Source: Gammaproteobacteria bacterium | GTDB lineage: Bacteria; Pseudomonadota; Gammaproteobacteria; Natronospirales; REEB76 | Assembly (NCBI GenBank): GCA_027315405.1 | Contig: DAHUYB010000036.1 | Location: forward strand, 1 to 64,000 | Length of the DNA stretch: 64,000 nucleotides | Direction of reading: 5' to 3' | Part shown: positions 28,407 through 37,807 of the stretch, piece after piece | Layout: each line of letters opens with the position of its first letter | Numbering within the stretch: position 1 is the first letter of the stretch | Position numbers and translations under genes: made by a program | Notes under the pieces: generated by a model | Told to the model about the DNA's origin: nothing | Databases searched by the model: none | Seen by the model: only the letters and a program-made list of their open reading frames with translations

Positions 28407-28787
28407 TCAGCCTCCGAAGGCGACGCGCAGGACTGCAAAGATGCCGATGACTGCGAGCAGGATACAGATGAATTTGAGCAGCACCAGGGTGCTCACCTTG
28501 AGCCATTCATCGTGCACGTAATCCTCGATTACCGTCTGCAAACCGAGATAGGCATGGTAGTAGAGTATGGCCACCAGCAGCACCAACAGCACCGCGACCA
28601 CCGGCGAGTGCATCCAGTTCAGCACCGTGACGTAATCGGCATGCATGTGAATCAACACTGATGCAACGAACCACAGGGTCAGAGGGATAAGCGCCACGGC
28701 AGTGACGCGTTGCGCCAGCCAGTGGCCAGTGCCCCGTTTCGCAGAACCCAGGCCGCGGGCGCGGCCGAGGGGAGTACGAAAACTCAT
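28407..28787 (-). CDS. sdhD: Succinate dehydrogenase membrane anchor SdhD
   Basis: 126-residue hydrophobic anchor subunit with three membrane helices (about 30-48, 57-77 and 99-121). The start of the family is visible ([20 protein letters not shown] then [17 protein letters not shown]). The frame extends 22 codons upstream, but ATG 28787 overlaps the sdhC stop by ATGA and is chosen. It forms the quinone and heme b site together with SdhC; the [20 protein letters not shown] segment contains the conserved His/Asp-Tyr region. Confidence 0.93.
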   Translation of the reverse strand: MSFRTPLGRARGLGSAKRGTGHWLAQRVTAVALIPLTLWFVASVLIHMHADYVTVLNWMHSPVVAVLLVLLVAILYYHAYLGLQTVIEDYVHDEWLKVSTLVLLKFICILLAVIGIFAVLRVAFGG

Positions 28788-29179
28788 GGATGGCTCCCGT
28801 GGGTATAGGCAAACAGAATGGCGACCACTGTCAGTGCACCGCTGATAATCCACACGCTGTAACCGGTGATATAGAAAGCCCTGATCTCAAAACCCCGGCC
28901 CGCATCCCAGAATAAGTGCCGGATGCCGTTGCAGAGGTGATAAAAAAGGCTGAAAGCCCAAGTCCACATGAGAACCTGGCCGATCCAGCTGCCGAGCAAC
29001 GTCTGCGCCATAGCGTAGATATCCGGCCCGGCGGCGACAGCGATGAGCCAGTAGATAAGCGCCAAACTGCCAAGGCTGAGCCAAATGCCCGTGAGTCGGT
29101 GCAGGATCGACATCGTCATGCTGATCTGCCAGCGGTAAATACCGAGATGCGGCGACAAGGGCCGGTTGTCAGACGCCAT
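28784..29179 (-). CDS. sdhC: Succinate dehydrogenase cytochrome b556 subunit SdhC
   Basis: 131-residue membrane anchor with three helices. Signature SPHLGIYRWQISMTMSILHR near the N-terminus carries the quinone-site Ser/Arg, and FYHLCNGIRHLFWD supplies the axial heme histidine. The first helix follows at about 30-50. It begins the classical sdhCDAB order and is preceded, 44 bases upstream, by the small DUF1674 gene. Confidence 0.96.
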   Translation of the reverse strand: MASDNRPLSPHLGIYRWQISMTMSILHRLTGIWLSLGSLALIYWLIAVAAGPDIYAMAQTLLGSWIGQVLMWTWAFSLFYHLCNGIRHLFWDAGRGFEIRAFYITGYSVWIISGALTVVAILFAYTHGSHP

Positions 29180-29223
29180 AACGGTACCTCACAGGCGGTT
29201 CGGTGCTTACCGGAATCGGAGTA

Positions 29224-29397
29224 TTAAAAATCAATGCAGCGCCCGCCTTTCTCCCAATCACCGTAGCGGGTCGGTTCTGGACCCTTGGGTCCGCCGATTT
29301 CCCGCGTCTTGGGAGGTGACTGTGGTACAGCCGCTGCCGGAGCCGCTGGCAACGGTACCTGGGCCTTCTGTTCGGACATGGACTTGTTATTTGACAT
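29224..29397 (-). CDS. DUF1674 / SdhAF4-like succinate dehydrogenase assembly protein
   Basis: A 57-residue gene. The variable, Pro/Ala-rich N-terminus ends in the conserved block [20 protein letters not shown] followed by GRCIDF and the stop. This C-terminal signature defines DUF1674, whose eukaryotic member SDHAF4 (Sdh8) binds flavinylated SdhA before it joins SdhB. Its position as first gene ahead of sdhCDAB strongly supports a role in complex II assembly here. The start is ATG 29397; a second Met is at residue 7. Confidence 0.88.
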   Translation of the reverse strand: MSNNKSMSEQKAQVPLPAAPAAAVPQSPPKTREIGGPKGPEPTRYGDWEKGGRCIDF

Positions 29398-29477
29398 GCC
29401 AGCGCCATTTTACACCCAAAGCCCGCGGTTTGTGTGACGCACGCTGACAGCGCCGCCGCCTGCCACTATCATTGACC

Positions 29478-30509
29478 ATGTACCGACCGGATAACAACAT
29501 GCACACACACTGGCAAAATTTCCTGCAACAACGCGGCGCACACTTCGCCGCCGAAGGCGTCGCCCATTTCGGTGATCCCGGCGTTGAGCTGCGGGTCGCA
29601 GAAAATGGTACGGTGATAGCGGATCTGTCACAGGAAGGGCTAATTCGGGCGGAAGGCATGGATGCCCGTACATTCCTCCAGGGACAACTCAGTACCGACA
29701 TACTGGCCTTAACGCCACTCACCAGCCAATTGAGTTCCTGGAACAACGCCAAGGGCCGGGTGGTAACGCTCCTGCGGCTGTTTGAGCGCGATGGCGCTAT
29801 CCATATGACATTACCCCTGGCGCTCACGGCGCCGGTACTGAAACGGCTCCGCACGTATGTGTTGCGCTCCAAGGTAATCCTCACGGAGGTTAGTGACACT
29901 GTGGCGCGCTTCGGTGTCGCAGGCAGGGGCGCGCCCGATTTACTCGCTGCCTGCGGTTGTTCTGCACCGGCTGAGGTCAATGTCGTGGCTGTTAAAGACG
30001 GTATCGCTCTCATCCGGCTGCCTGGTGTCACGCCGCGCTTTGTTATTCAGGGTGAACCCGAAGAACTGATACTGCTCTGGGGTGTTCTTGAAAAGAAAGG
30101 TGCGTGCCCGGTTGGCAGTTCCCCCTGGGCGTTGTTGAGGATTCTTGCCCGTGAGCCCGTACTATATCCGGAAACTTCGGAACACTTCGTGGCGCAGATG
30201 CTGGGGCTGGAAGAACTGGGCGCCATTAATTTCAAGAAGGGCTGTTACACCGGCCAGGAAGTCATCGCCCGTGCCCATTACCGCGGAGCCGTGAAACGTC
30301 ATCTCCACCGCGCCAGTTGTGAATCAGGCGAGGTTCTCCCGCCCGGAACGCCGGTACACGCCAATGGGGCGGGGCCACTGGCAGGTGAGGTCGTGGATGC
30401 CTGCCAAGATTCGCGTGGAAAAACCCAAATGCTCATCGTCATCCAAGACGAATTCAAAATCACGTCCTTGAATCTGCCGGCTGGAAGCGTGATCTCTCTA
30501 ATTGAATAA
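29478..30509 (+). CDS. ygfZ: Folate-binding Fe-S maintenance protein YgfZ
   Basis: Tetrahydrofolate-dependent protein of the GcvT fold that supports synthesis or repair of Fe-S enzymes such as MiaB. About 343 residues. The diagnostic motif KKGCYTGQEVIARAHYRGAV, including the key Cys, is near residue 252. Also seen: LIRAEGMDARTFLQGQLSTD near the N-terminus. Start candidates are TTG 29472, ATG 29478 and ATG 29499; none has a strong ribosome-binding site and 29478 is a compromise. It is divergent from the sdh operon, which contains its likely clients. Confidence 0.92.
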   Translation: MYRPDNNMHTHWQNFLQQRGAHFAAEGVAHFGDPGVELRVAENGTVIADLSQEGLIRAEGMDARTFLQGQLSTDILALTPLTSQLSSWNNAKGRVVTLLRLFERDGAIHMTLPLALTAPVLKRLRTYVLRSKVILTEVSDTVARFGVAGRGAPDLLAACGCSAPAEVNVVAVKDGIALIRLPGVTPRFVIQGEPEELILLWGVLEKKGACPVGSSPWALLRILAREPVLYPETSEHFVAQMLGLEELGAINFKKGCYTGQEVIARAHYRGAVKRHLHRASCESGEVLPPGTPVHANGAGPLAGEVVDACQDSRGKTQMLIVIQDEFKITSLNLPAGSVISLIE

Positions 30510-30590
30510 TCCAGTTTGAATTATAACGCTGCTCCAATAAGAAAATCATCCGACGTGTGGATACCACCGATTCTATCGAGATTGATACGT

Positions 30591-31886
30591 TCAGCCTGTG
30601 AGGCGCTCCATGACCAGCGCATAAAAACCATCCGTGCCATGACGATAAGGCAAAAGCTTGAGGGCTCCGCTCTCATCATAGGCGTCCAGGATATGCACGC
30701 CTTGTCGTTCGAGGATGTCATCTGCTCGGACTGCCCGAAAATCAGGCTGCGCCGCAAGAAAAGCCGAGGTGATGCCTGAATTCTCTTCGTCTAACAAGCT
30801 GCAGGTTGCATAGACAAGGCGCCCGCCCGGTTTCACCAGCCTGGAAGCCGCGGCGAGGATACGGCTCTGAACGGCCGCCAATGCTGCGAGATTGGTTTCC
30901 TTCCACTTGATGTCGGGATTGCGGCGCAATGTCCCCGTGCCGGAACACGGCGCATCCACAATCACCGCATCCGCCGTGCCCACAAATTGCTTGAGCACCG
31001 GATCATGTTCATCATGGATTACCCGACGTTGCACCGTATCCACACCGGCCCGTACCAGCCGTGGCTTGATCCGGTCAAGCCGTTTGCGCGACACATCGAA
31101 GGCATACACCACGCCGGTATTGCCCATAACGGCAGCCATTTGCAGGGTCTTGCCGCCGGCACCGGCGCAGAAATCTACGATCTTGTCTTTGGGTTTGGCG
31201 TCGGCCAGCAGGCCGATGAGCTGGCTGCCCTCGTCCTGCAGTTCAAAGAGTCCGGAACGGAACGCGTGGCTGGTGAACAGTGGCCCGCGCTGGTCGCGCC
31301 GCAGACCGTAAGATGAATAGGGAGTGGGCGCCAACTCGTAGCCTTCCTCCTTGAGTTGTGCCTGCAAAATCTCGCGATTGGTTTTCAGGGAATTGACGCG
31401 GATATCCACCGGGGCCGGCTGATTTAACGCTTCCGCCAGTTTCAGGGTCTCCTCCTCGCCGAATTGCCTGACGAGGCTCTCTGCCAGCCAGTCCGGCAGA
31501 TTCGCGCGCACCGCCAGCGGAAACTCAAACAGATCACGGGCGCGGATGCGTTCCACCAACTCTACCGCACCCGCATTGAAACCGGCCTGCCCCAACGCCC
31601 TGGCACTCCAACCGCCGTATTTCAGCAACCAGGCGGCCACCAGCCAACGCGATGTCTCTTCATCGGATTCAGGTTTATGTACAGGTTCGTACAGAGCCTC
31701 CAGCTCCCGTTTGTGGCGCAAACAGCCATACACGGTCTCCGCCGCAAACGCACGGTCCTTGGAACCCATGTTGCGGTGCGCCCTGAAATAATGATCAATC
31801 ACGGCATCGGCTGGAAACGTGAATTCCAATATCTGGCCCAGCAAAACCGTCGCCTGACGCAAGCGTGCATGCACAGGGGCTGGCAT
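30591..31886 (-). CDS. RsmB/NOP-family RNA (cytosine-C5) methyltransferase
   Basis: About 431 residues. An N-terminal NusB-like helical domain (ATVLLGQILEFTFPADAVID) is followed by a Rossmann methyltransferase. The SAM site is VDFCAGAGGKTLQMAAVMG, and the two catalytic cysteines are in VDAPCSGTGTLRRNPD and VYATCSLLDEENSG. E. coli RsmB methylates C967 of 16S rRNA; this protein could be RsmB or a sister paralogue and the target base is not certain, so no symbol is given. The upstream 21 codons overlap the membrane-protein gene and look non-coding; ATG 31886 follows that gene's stop directly. Confidence 0.88.
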   Translation of the reverse strand: MPAPVHARLRQATVLLGQILEFTFPADAVIDHYFRAHRNMGSKDRAFAAETVYGCLRHKRELEALYEPVHKPESDEETSRWLVAAWLLKYGGWSARALGQAGFNAGAVELVERIRARDLFEFPLAVRANLPDWLAESLVRQFGEEETLKLAEALNQPAPVDIRVNSLKTNREILQAQLKEEGYELAPTPYSSYGLRRDQRGPLFTSHAFRSGLFELQDEGSQLIGLLADAKPKDKIVDFCAGAGGKTLQMAAVMGNTGVVYAFDVSRKRLDRIKPRLVRAGVDTVQRRVIHDEHDPVLKQFVGTADAVIVDAPCSGTGTLRRNPDIKWKETNLAALAAVQSRILAAASRLVKPGGRLVYATCSLLDEENSGITSAFLAAQPDFRAVRADDILERQGVHILDAYDESGALKLLPYRHGTDGFYALVMERLTG

Positions 31887-31887
31887 C

Positions 31888-32238
31888 TCAGGAGGACTTG
31901 TCCTGTTGCCAGTGGTACTTGTGCATGATGCGATGCAAGGCCGGAGCAAACAGCACGCCTGCGGCTATAAGAAAGACGAGGCCGGCATACAGCGCGTACA
32001 GACCGGCAAAAACCTTGCCCCCGGGTGTCTGTGGGGATTCCACCGGCCCCATGCCGCCCAGCAGCATGGCCGAGTTCAGGAACGCATCGCGCCAGGCCAG
32101 ATGTTCGTAATACATGTAACCCGCCATACCGATGGCCAGCGATACAACCACCAGACACAGTACCAAGAGGAAATGCCACAGCATGCGCCGCAGGAATTGC
32201 GGCCGCGTGAGTGGGGGTTGTCGGTGGATTTCGTACAT
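31888..32238 (-). CDS. Two-helix membrane protein resembling a potassium-channel pore, without the canonical filter
   Basis: 116 residues from ATG 32238 (AGGGA nine bases upstream). Helix 1 is about residues 20-41 (FLLVLCLVVVSLAIGMAGYM); helix 2 is about 70-93. Between them, AWRDAFLNSAMLLGGMGP and the following PQTPGGKVFAGLYALYAG resemble the pore helix, loop and inner helix of two-TM potassium channels, but the selectivity filter TVGYGD is replaced by LLGGMGP. Function unknown. It lies between lysS and the RsmB-like gene on the same strand, with one base to the next start. Confidence 0.7.
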   Translation of the reverse strand: MYEIHRQPPLTRPQFLRRMLWHFLLVLCLVVVSLAIGMAGYMYYEHLAWRDAFLNSAMLLGGMGPVESPQTPGGKVFAGLYALYAGLVFLIAAGVLFAPALHRIMHKYHWQQDKSS

Positions 32239-32255
32239 GTCATGCGTCCCTGATC

Positions 32256-33743
32256 TCACTCAGTTTCAGGGCGCATCAAAGGGAACAGGATCACGTCACG
32301 GATGGATGCCGAATCCGTAAACAGCATCACCAGGCGGTCAATTCCGATACCCTCGCCCGCAGTAGGTGGCATCCCGTATTCCAGCGCGCGCACGTAATCG
32401 GCGTCGTAAAACATGGCCTCCTGGTCGCCGGCATCTTTATCCGCCATCTGAGCCTTGAAGCGCTCCGCCTGGTCTTCTGGGTCATTCAGTTCGGAAAAAC
32501 CATTGGCGAGTTCGCGGCCGCCCACATAGAACTCGAAACGGTCCGTAAGGAACGGGTCGCTGTCCTTGCGACGCGATAGCGGTGAAACCTCCATGGGGTA
32601 GTCGATAATAAAAGTTGGGTGTTTGAGATCAGATTCGACGGTTTTCTCGAAAATCTCGAACTGCAACTTGCCGGCGCCATCGCCGGGTTTCACCGGCAAC
32701 CTGAGCTTTTCGCAGTGCGTGCGCAGATACGCGGTATCCCGCAATTTGATACGATCCAGCTTGTTGGCATCGGCGATGGCGTCTTCCAGTTTCAAGCGGC
32801 GGAAAGCGGGGGCTAAATCGTAGGTTTCGCCCTGATAGGTGACGTTGGCCTTGCCATTCAGAGCCTGCGCCAAACTGCGCATCAGGCTTTCGGTCAAATC
32901 CATCAGGTCGTTATAGGTGGCATAAGCCTGATAGAACTCCAGCATGGTGAACTCGGGATTGTGACGCGTGGACACGCCTTCATTTCTGAAGCTGCGGTTG
33001 ATCTCATAGACCCGTTCGAACCCGCCCACCACCAACCGCTTGAGATACAACTCCGGTGCGATGCGCAGGTACAAATCCATATCCAGGGTGTTGTGATGGG
33101 TTATGAAGGGTCGCGCGATAGCGCCCCCGGCAATCGGCTGCATCATGGGGGTTTCCACTTCCAGAAAACCCACGGCGCTCATGAAATCGCGGACATGCTG
33201 TACGATACGGGTGCGCGTCAGGAATACACGCGCCGATTCCGGATTCATGATCAGATCCAGATAGCGCTGCCGGTAGCGGATTTCGGTATCCGCAAGGCCG
33301 TGAAATTTCTCGGGTAACGGCCGCAGCGATTTGGTCAGCAGCCTGAGCTTAGCGGCACGCACCGACAGTTCATCGGTCCTAGTCTTGAATAACACGCCTT
33401 CGGCGGCCACGATGTCGCCCACATCCCAGCCTTTGAAATCCTCATAACTCTCACCGAGCGCGTCTTTCTGCAGAAACAGCTGGATACGGCCGGAACTGTC
33501 CTGGATGTGGGCGAAGCTAGCCTTGCCCATGACGCGTTTCGCCATCATGCGGCCGGCCACGCGCACGCGCACCTGTTCCTTTTCGAGTGACTCGCCGCTG
33601 TGCTTGCCATACAGGCCATGCAATTCTGCCGCCAGCGCATCGCGCTTGAAATCATTATGGAATGCATTGCCATGCTCGCGCAGTTTGGCGAGCTTTTCGC
33701 GGCGTTGCTGGATAAGGCTGTTCTCGTCCTGTTGATCGGTCAT
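32256..33743 (-). CDS. lysS: Lysyl-tRNA synthetase, class II
   Basis: Charges tRNA-Lys. 495 residues, normal length. An N-terminal OB-fold anticodon-binding domain ([20 protein letters not shown]) is followed by the class II core: motif 2 around [20 protein letters not shown] and motif 3 in [13 protein letters not shown] near the C-terminus. It follows prfB, the same order as prfB-lysS in E. coli, with a 164-base gap in which I see no gene or clear terminator. In E. coli the two are cotranscribed. Confidence 0.98.
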   Translation of the reverse strand: MTDQQDENSLIQQRREKLAKLREHGNAFHNDFKRDALAAELHGLYGKHSGESLEKEQVRVRVAGRMMAKRVMGKASFAHIQDSSGRIQLFLQKDALGESYEDFKGWDVGDIVAAEGVLFKTRTDELSVRAAKLRLLTKSLRPLPEKFHGLADTEIRYRQRYLDLIMNPESARVFLTRTRIVQHVRDFMSAVGFLEVETPMMQPIAGGAIARPFITHHNTLDMDLYLRIAPELYLKRLVVGGFERVYEINRSFRNEGVSTRHNPEFTMLEFYQAYATYNDLMDLTESLMRSLAQALNGKANVTYQGETYDLAPAFRRLKLEDAIADANKLDRIKLRDTAYLRTHCEKLRLPVKPGDGAGKLQFEIFEKTVESDLKHPTFIIDYPMEVSPLSRRKDSDPFLTDRFEFYVGGRELANGFSELNDPEDQAERFKAQMADKDAGDQEAMFYDADYVRALEYGMPPTAGEGIGIDRLVMLFTDSASIRDVILFPLMRPETE

Positions 33744-33907
33744 CTTTTTTTATCCCGGAGAATTTAACTCGCCCTCATCCCAACCTTTGTAGGGAGAGGC
33801 ATAAAACCGGTGGCAGGGCGGTACCCACCTTGATTGCCATGCCCCAATCGCGTTGAGCTGCTTTCGGCATCCATTCCACAGCCGTCTCACTCTTCACGCT
33901 TCACCTC

Positions 33908-35006
33908 TTACAATCCCTGCTTCAGTGAGGCCTCGATGAGCTCGTCCAAATCCCCGTCCAGCACCGCCTGAGTGTCGCCTTTCTCCACCCCGGTACGCAA
34001 ATCCTTAATGCGCGACTGATCCAGCACATAGGAACGGATCTGGCTGCCCCAGCCGATATCCGCCTTGCTGTCCTCCAGTTTCTGCTGTTCGGCACGGCGT
34101 TTCTGCTCCTCCATTTCATAGAGCTTGGCTTTCAACTGCTTCATGGCGGTGGAACGGTTCTTGTGTTGCGAACGCTCATTCTGGCAGGCCACCACGATGC
34201 CGCTGGGCATGTGGGTGATGCGGATGGCGGAATCGGTCTTGTTGACGTGCTGGCCGCCAGCGCCGCTGGAGCGGTAGGTATCCACTTTCAGGTCCGCCGG
34301 ATTGATCTCAATCTGGATATCGTCGTCCACTTCCGGCGACACGAAGATGGCGGCAAAGGAAGTATGCCGGCGGTTGCCGGAATCGAATGGCGATTTGCGC
34401 ACCAGCCGGTGCACACCGGTCTCGGTACGCAGCCAGCCGAAGGCATACGGTCCTTCGAAGCGCACCGTAGCGCTCTTGATACCGGCGACCTCGCCCGCCG
34501 AGACTTCCATCAATTCCGCCTTGAAGCCGCGGCGCTCGCCCCAGCGCAGGTACATGCGCAGCAGCATGTTGGCCCAGTCCTGGGCCTCGGTGCCGCCGGA
34601 GCCGGCTTGCACATCCAGGAAGGCATTGTGGGAATCCATCTCGCCGGAAAACATGCGCTGGAATTCCAATTGGGCCACCTGTTTTTCCAGGCTACCCACT
34701 TCGTTGCCGACTTCGCCCACGGATGCGCTGTCGCCATCCTCCACGGCGAGATTTAGCAATTCACGGGAATCGTCCAGTCCGCCGGAAAGTTTGTCCAGCA
34801 TGCCCACGACATCTTCGAGCCGGGCGCGCTCGCGGCCCAGTTCCTGAGCGCGCCCAGGCTTGTCCCAAAGCTTTGGGTCTTCCAGTTCCTTGCTTACTTC
34901 CTGGAGGCGCTCGCGCTTGGTTTCGTAGTCAAAGGTACCCCCTGAGAGCCTGTACACGGCCCTTCAAGTCACTGATCTTGTTTTTGATTGGATTGAGATC
35001 CTGCAC
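33908..35006 (-). CDS. prfB: Peptide chain release factor 2, with programmed +1 frameshift
   Basis: Recognises UAA and UGA stops. A 25-codon zero frame begins at GTG 35006 ([20 protein letters not shown] then LRGYL) and ends at an in-frame UGA; ribosomes shift +1 and continue [12 protein letters not shown] to the stop at 33908, giving 365 residues, the E. coli length. The GGQ peptidyl-hydrolysis motif is in [19 protein letters not shown] and the stop-recognition SPF tripeptide in [19 protein letters not shown] lies nine bases before GTG. Annotating only the open frame from about 34957 would miss the true N-terminus. It sits between recJ and lysS as in E. coli. Confidence 0.96.
34929..34943 (-). 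promoter_or_regulatory. prfB programmed +1 frameshift site
   Basis: The minus strand reads AGG GGG TAC CTT TGA C: an internal Shine-Dalgarno-like AGGGGG, a slippery CTT and an in-frame UGA at codon 26. This is the standard autoregulatory cassette: scarce RF2 slows termination at UGA and allows the shift to GAC. Confidence 0.95.
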
Positions 35007-35062
35007 GGCGACGATTCCTGGATGCTGGAGAGTAATGAAAGCTGCTTATGGTACTACAGGCC

Positions 35063-36796
35063 TTACACCGGCTCGATAGAGTCAACCAACAATTGCAAAC
35101 GCCGCTCGCCCCGGTATTCGTTCACGTCCGGCCGATAAACAATACGCACCTGTCGGCAATCGGGCGGCAGGTGCTCGCCGCTCTCGTGGAACGCGATGGC
35201 CTCCAATCTGAGGCCGGTAGCCGGCTCTGCCAGGGCCAATTTGAGATGGCCGCTACCGACGATCCGCCGTTCCAGTAAACGGAACACGCCGTCGAAGCTG
35301 GGTTCCGGAAACCCCTGCCCCCAGGGACCGGCCTGCCGCAACAACTCGGCGCATTCCAGCGTCAGGAATTCCGGCGCCAGTTCACCATCCGTATGCATAA
35401 TGCCTGCCAAATTCTCGGCAGACAGCCAACGGCGCACTTCCGTATCAAACGCTTCCGCAAACGGTTTGAAATCATCCGCCGCAAGTGTCAAGCCCGCTGC
35501 CATGGCATGACCACCGAATTTTGCCATCAACCCCGGGTGCCGGGTAGATACCGCTTCCAAAGCGTCACGGATATGCACGCCTTTTACCGAACGTGCGGAA
35601 CCCTTGAGCATGCCGTCTTCGGCGCGTGCGAAGGCGATGACCGGGCGGTGCATACGGTCCTTGATGCGTGATGCCACCAGACCCACTACACCCTGGTGCC
35701 ATTCCTCATTGAACAAACACAATCCGAAGGGTAGCGCCGGATCGGTCGCGTTGAATCCCAGGTTTCCCAAAGCACGCAATGCATCATCCTGCATGCGCGC
35801 TTCGATGTCGCGGCGCTCATGGTTGAGTTCATCCAGCCGCGCTGCCAGCTCACGCGCTCGCGAGGGATCATCGGCCAACAGGCATTCGATGCCCAGGGAC
35901 ATATCCGTGAGCCGCCCCGCGGCATTCAGGCGAGGCGCCGCCGCAAAACCCAGATCCGCGGCCGTGAGACGCTGCAGGTTGCGCTTGCCCAGTTCCAACA
36001 ATGCCTGGATACCGGGCACGCAGCGAGCGGCGCGGATGCGCGCCAACCCCTGATACACCAGCACACGGTTGTTGTGATCCAGCGGCACCAGGTCGGCGAC
36101 GGTGCCGAGGGCCACGATGTCCAGATACTCCGCCAGGTTTGGTTCCTGGATATCACGCGTAGTAAACCAATTTTCCGAACGCAGGTGCGCGCGTAATGCC
36201 AGCAGCAAATAGAACATGACCCCCACGCCCGCCAGATTTTTGCTAGGGAAAGCATCGCCGGGCAGATTGGGGTTGAGAATGGCATCGGCGGCCGGTAACT
36301 CCGCACCCGGCAGATGATGGTCGGTCACCAGTACCCGGATACCGGCGCGACGCGCTGCCTGCACCCCCTCAAGACTGGAAATGCCATTGTCCACGGTGAT
36401 GATGAGATCCGGCTCACGCTGTGCTGCCAGTGCCACGATCTCCGGCGTCAGGCCATAACCGTATTTAAAACGGTTCGGCACCAGGTAATCCACCTGTGTC
36501 GCACCCAACCTGCGCAGCGCACGCACGCCCAGCGCGGAGCTGGTGGCACCGTCCGCATCGAAGTCGCCCACGATCAGGATGCGTTGCTGCTGTTCCAGAC
36601 AGCCTGCCAGCAATGTGACGGCCTTATCCATATTACTGAAGGCGTGAAAATCGTGAAGCGCAGTCAGGGTGTTATCCAGGTCGGCCTCAGTGTGAATCTG
36701 CCGGGCGGCATAGATGTGCTGCAGCAAAGGATGCAGACTTTCAGGTAAACGGGCTCCCGCAGCCGGAACACGACGCTCAATACGGCGTGGATTCAT
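35063..36796 (-). CDS. recJ: Single-stranded-DNA-specific exonuclease RecJ
   Basis: 5'-3' exonuclease used in RecFOR recombination, mismatch repair and base excision. About 577 residues. DHH-family motifs: DFDADG (78-83), ITVDNGISSLEG (motif II) and TDHHLPGAELP with Asp159, His160 and His161; later, the DHHA1 region GHAMAAGLTL. The ATG at 36796 overlaps the upstream gene's stop (ATGA); a start three codons upstream is also open. The order recJ-prfB-lysS matches E. coli. Confidence 0.96.
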   Translation of the reverse strand: MNPRRIERRVPAAGARLPESLHPLLQHIYAARQIHTEADLDNTLTALHDFHAFSNMDKAVTLLAGCLEQQQRILIVGDFDADGATSSALGVRALRRLGATQVDYLVPNRFKYGYGLTPEIVALAAQREPDLIITVDNGISSLEGVQAARRAGIRVLVTDHHLPGAELPAADAILNPNLPGDAFPSKNLAGVGVMFYLLLALRAHLRSENWFTTRDIQEPNLAEYLDIVALGTVADLVPLDHNNRVLVYQGLARIRAARCVPGIQALLELGKRNLQRLTAADLGFAAAPRLNAAGRLTDMSLGIECLLADDPSRARELAARLDELNHERRDIEARMQDDALRALGNLGFNATDPALPFGLCLFNEEWHQGVVGLVASRIKDRMHRPVIAFARAEDGMLKGSARSVKGVHIRDALEAVSTRHPGLMAKFGGHAMAAGLTLAADDFKPFAEAFDTEVRRWLSAENLAGIMHTDGELAPEFLTLECAELLRQAGPWGQGFPEPSFDGVFRLLERRIVGSGHLKLALAEPATGLRLEAIAFHESGEHLPPDCRQVRIVYRPDVNEYRGERRLQLLVDSIEPV

Positions 36797-37752
36797 GCGG
36801 CGCACAGGAGATTAGGCAAGGGTCGGCGTCGGCGCCAGAACTGTCGCAGTGATTTCCGCGTGATCCGATAGCAACGCTGGTTGCCGGGGTAAATCATCAG
36901 CTCTCCGATTCGGCCTTGCCGCAAAGCGCGCAACAGTGGTGCGGCAAGCTGATCTTCCAGTTGTGTCAACGCCGCATCGGTCGTGCAATCAATAGCAATC
37001 AACTGCTTTTCAGATTCCAAAGGGATATCCAATTTTCCCGTCCAGGCGCTGAATTCGCTGCCGGCAAATCGGGCCAGCCCCATAATCAGCGATATATCGG
37101 TCAGCACCCTGACCGGACCAGTGACGGATGTTTCCGGCAGACTGCCACCACCCCACAACCATAGGCTGTTGATGGCGGGCCGTCCTGCCGCTTCACGGGC
37201 CAGATTGACCGGATGCTCATAAAGCAGCATCTGCACTTCATTCATGAGTTGCCGGAGCCCCTGGCCATCCTCGCCTTGGGGCATGAATTCAAACACCGAT
37301 CCGCCAGCCACTACAACCGGTTCATGCGTCACACAATTCAGTGGCGCCGGCACACGCAGATACCAGCGTTCTGGCTGCGGCGTTTCCAGCCGATAACCCT
37401 CGGCCTCATAAATGCGATTGAAAATGGCCTTCAGCGCTCGCGTTTCATCCGCCTGCACGTGCAGCACCGACAACGGCAGCATCACCACTTGATCACGGTC
37501 CGGAGCCAGATGCACCGGATCGGCGCGAAAATAGAAACCCGCATCACGCTCTCCGGTATCCGCCAGCCGCATGAAAGGCGCCACGCCAAATCCGGCTGGT
37601 AGGCCAAAAAGCTTCGCGAGCACGGCATTTCCATCCGCGGCGGGTTGTAGCTGTGAACGGGCAAACAGCGTTTCCAGAGCGGGGCTTCGCTGCTCCACGG
37701 CAGTGCCTGCGCGTCGTGCACTCAGATCTGGAATAAAAAGCGTGATGGACAT
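36793..37752 (-). CDS. COG4255-type conserved protein upstream of recJ
   Basis: 319 residues, no signal peptide or membrane helix. I recognise it only as a conserved proteobacterial protein sometimes labelled phosphoglycerate-mutase-like (COG4255). Notable stretches are MSITLFIPDLSARRAG, AINSLWLWGGGSLPETS and a basic C-terminal end (RITRKSLRQFWRRRRPLP). The WLWGGG and HEPVV segments are the most family-like parts. It overlaps recJ by four bases (ATGA), so the two are co-expressed. Function unknown; a nucleic-acid-related role would be inference from coupling alone. Confidence 0.6.
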   Translation of the reverse strand: MSITLFIPDLSARRAGTAVEQRSPALETLFARSQLQPAADGNAVLAKLFGLPAGFGVAPFMRLADTGERDAGFYFRADPVHLAPDRDQVVMLPLSVLHVQADETRALKAIFNRIYEAEGYRLETPQPERWYLRVPAPLNCVTHEPVVVAGGSVFEFMPQGEDGQGLRQLMNEVQMLLYEHPVNLAREAAGRPAINSLWLWGGGSLPETSVTGPVRVLTDISLIMGLARFAGSEFSAWTGKLDIPLESEKQLIAIDCTTDAALTQLEDQLAAPLLRALRQGRIGELMIYPGNQRCYRITRKSLRQFWRRRRPLPNLLCAA

Positions 37753-37807
37753 TGGCGACAGCAGGCTTACTTGTGTCCATTATGCCGTTTGCCATACCCT
37801 AAAAGCC

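Noticed and set aside
30516-30779. 87-codon plus-strand frame at the end of the RsmB-like gene
   Set aside because: Most of it is antisense to the methyltransferase C-terminus; no ribosome-binding site or family.
33744-33907. 164-base prfB-lysS gap searched for a tRNA, riboswitch or small gene
   Set aside because: Only a weak GGTGG/CCACC stem is visible; no cloverleaf, conserved leader or coding frame.
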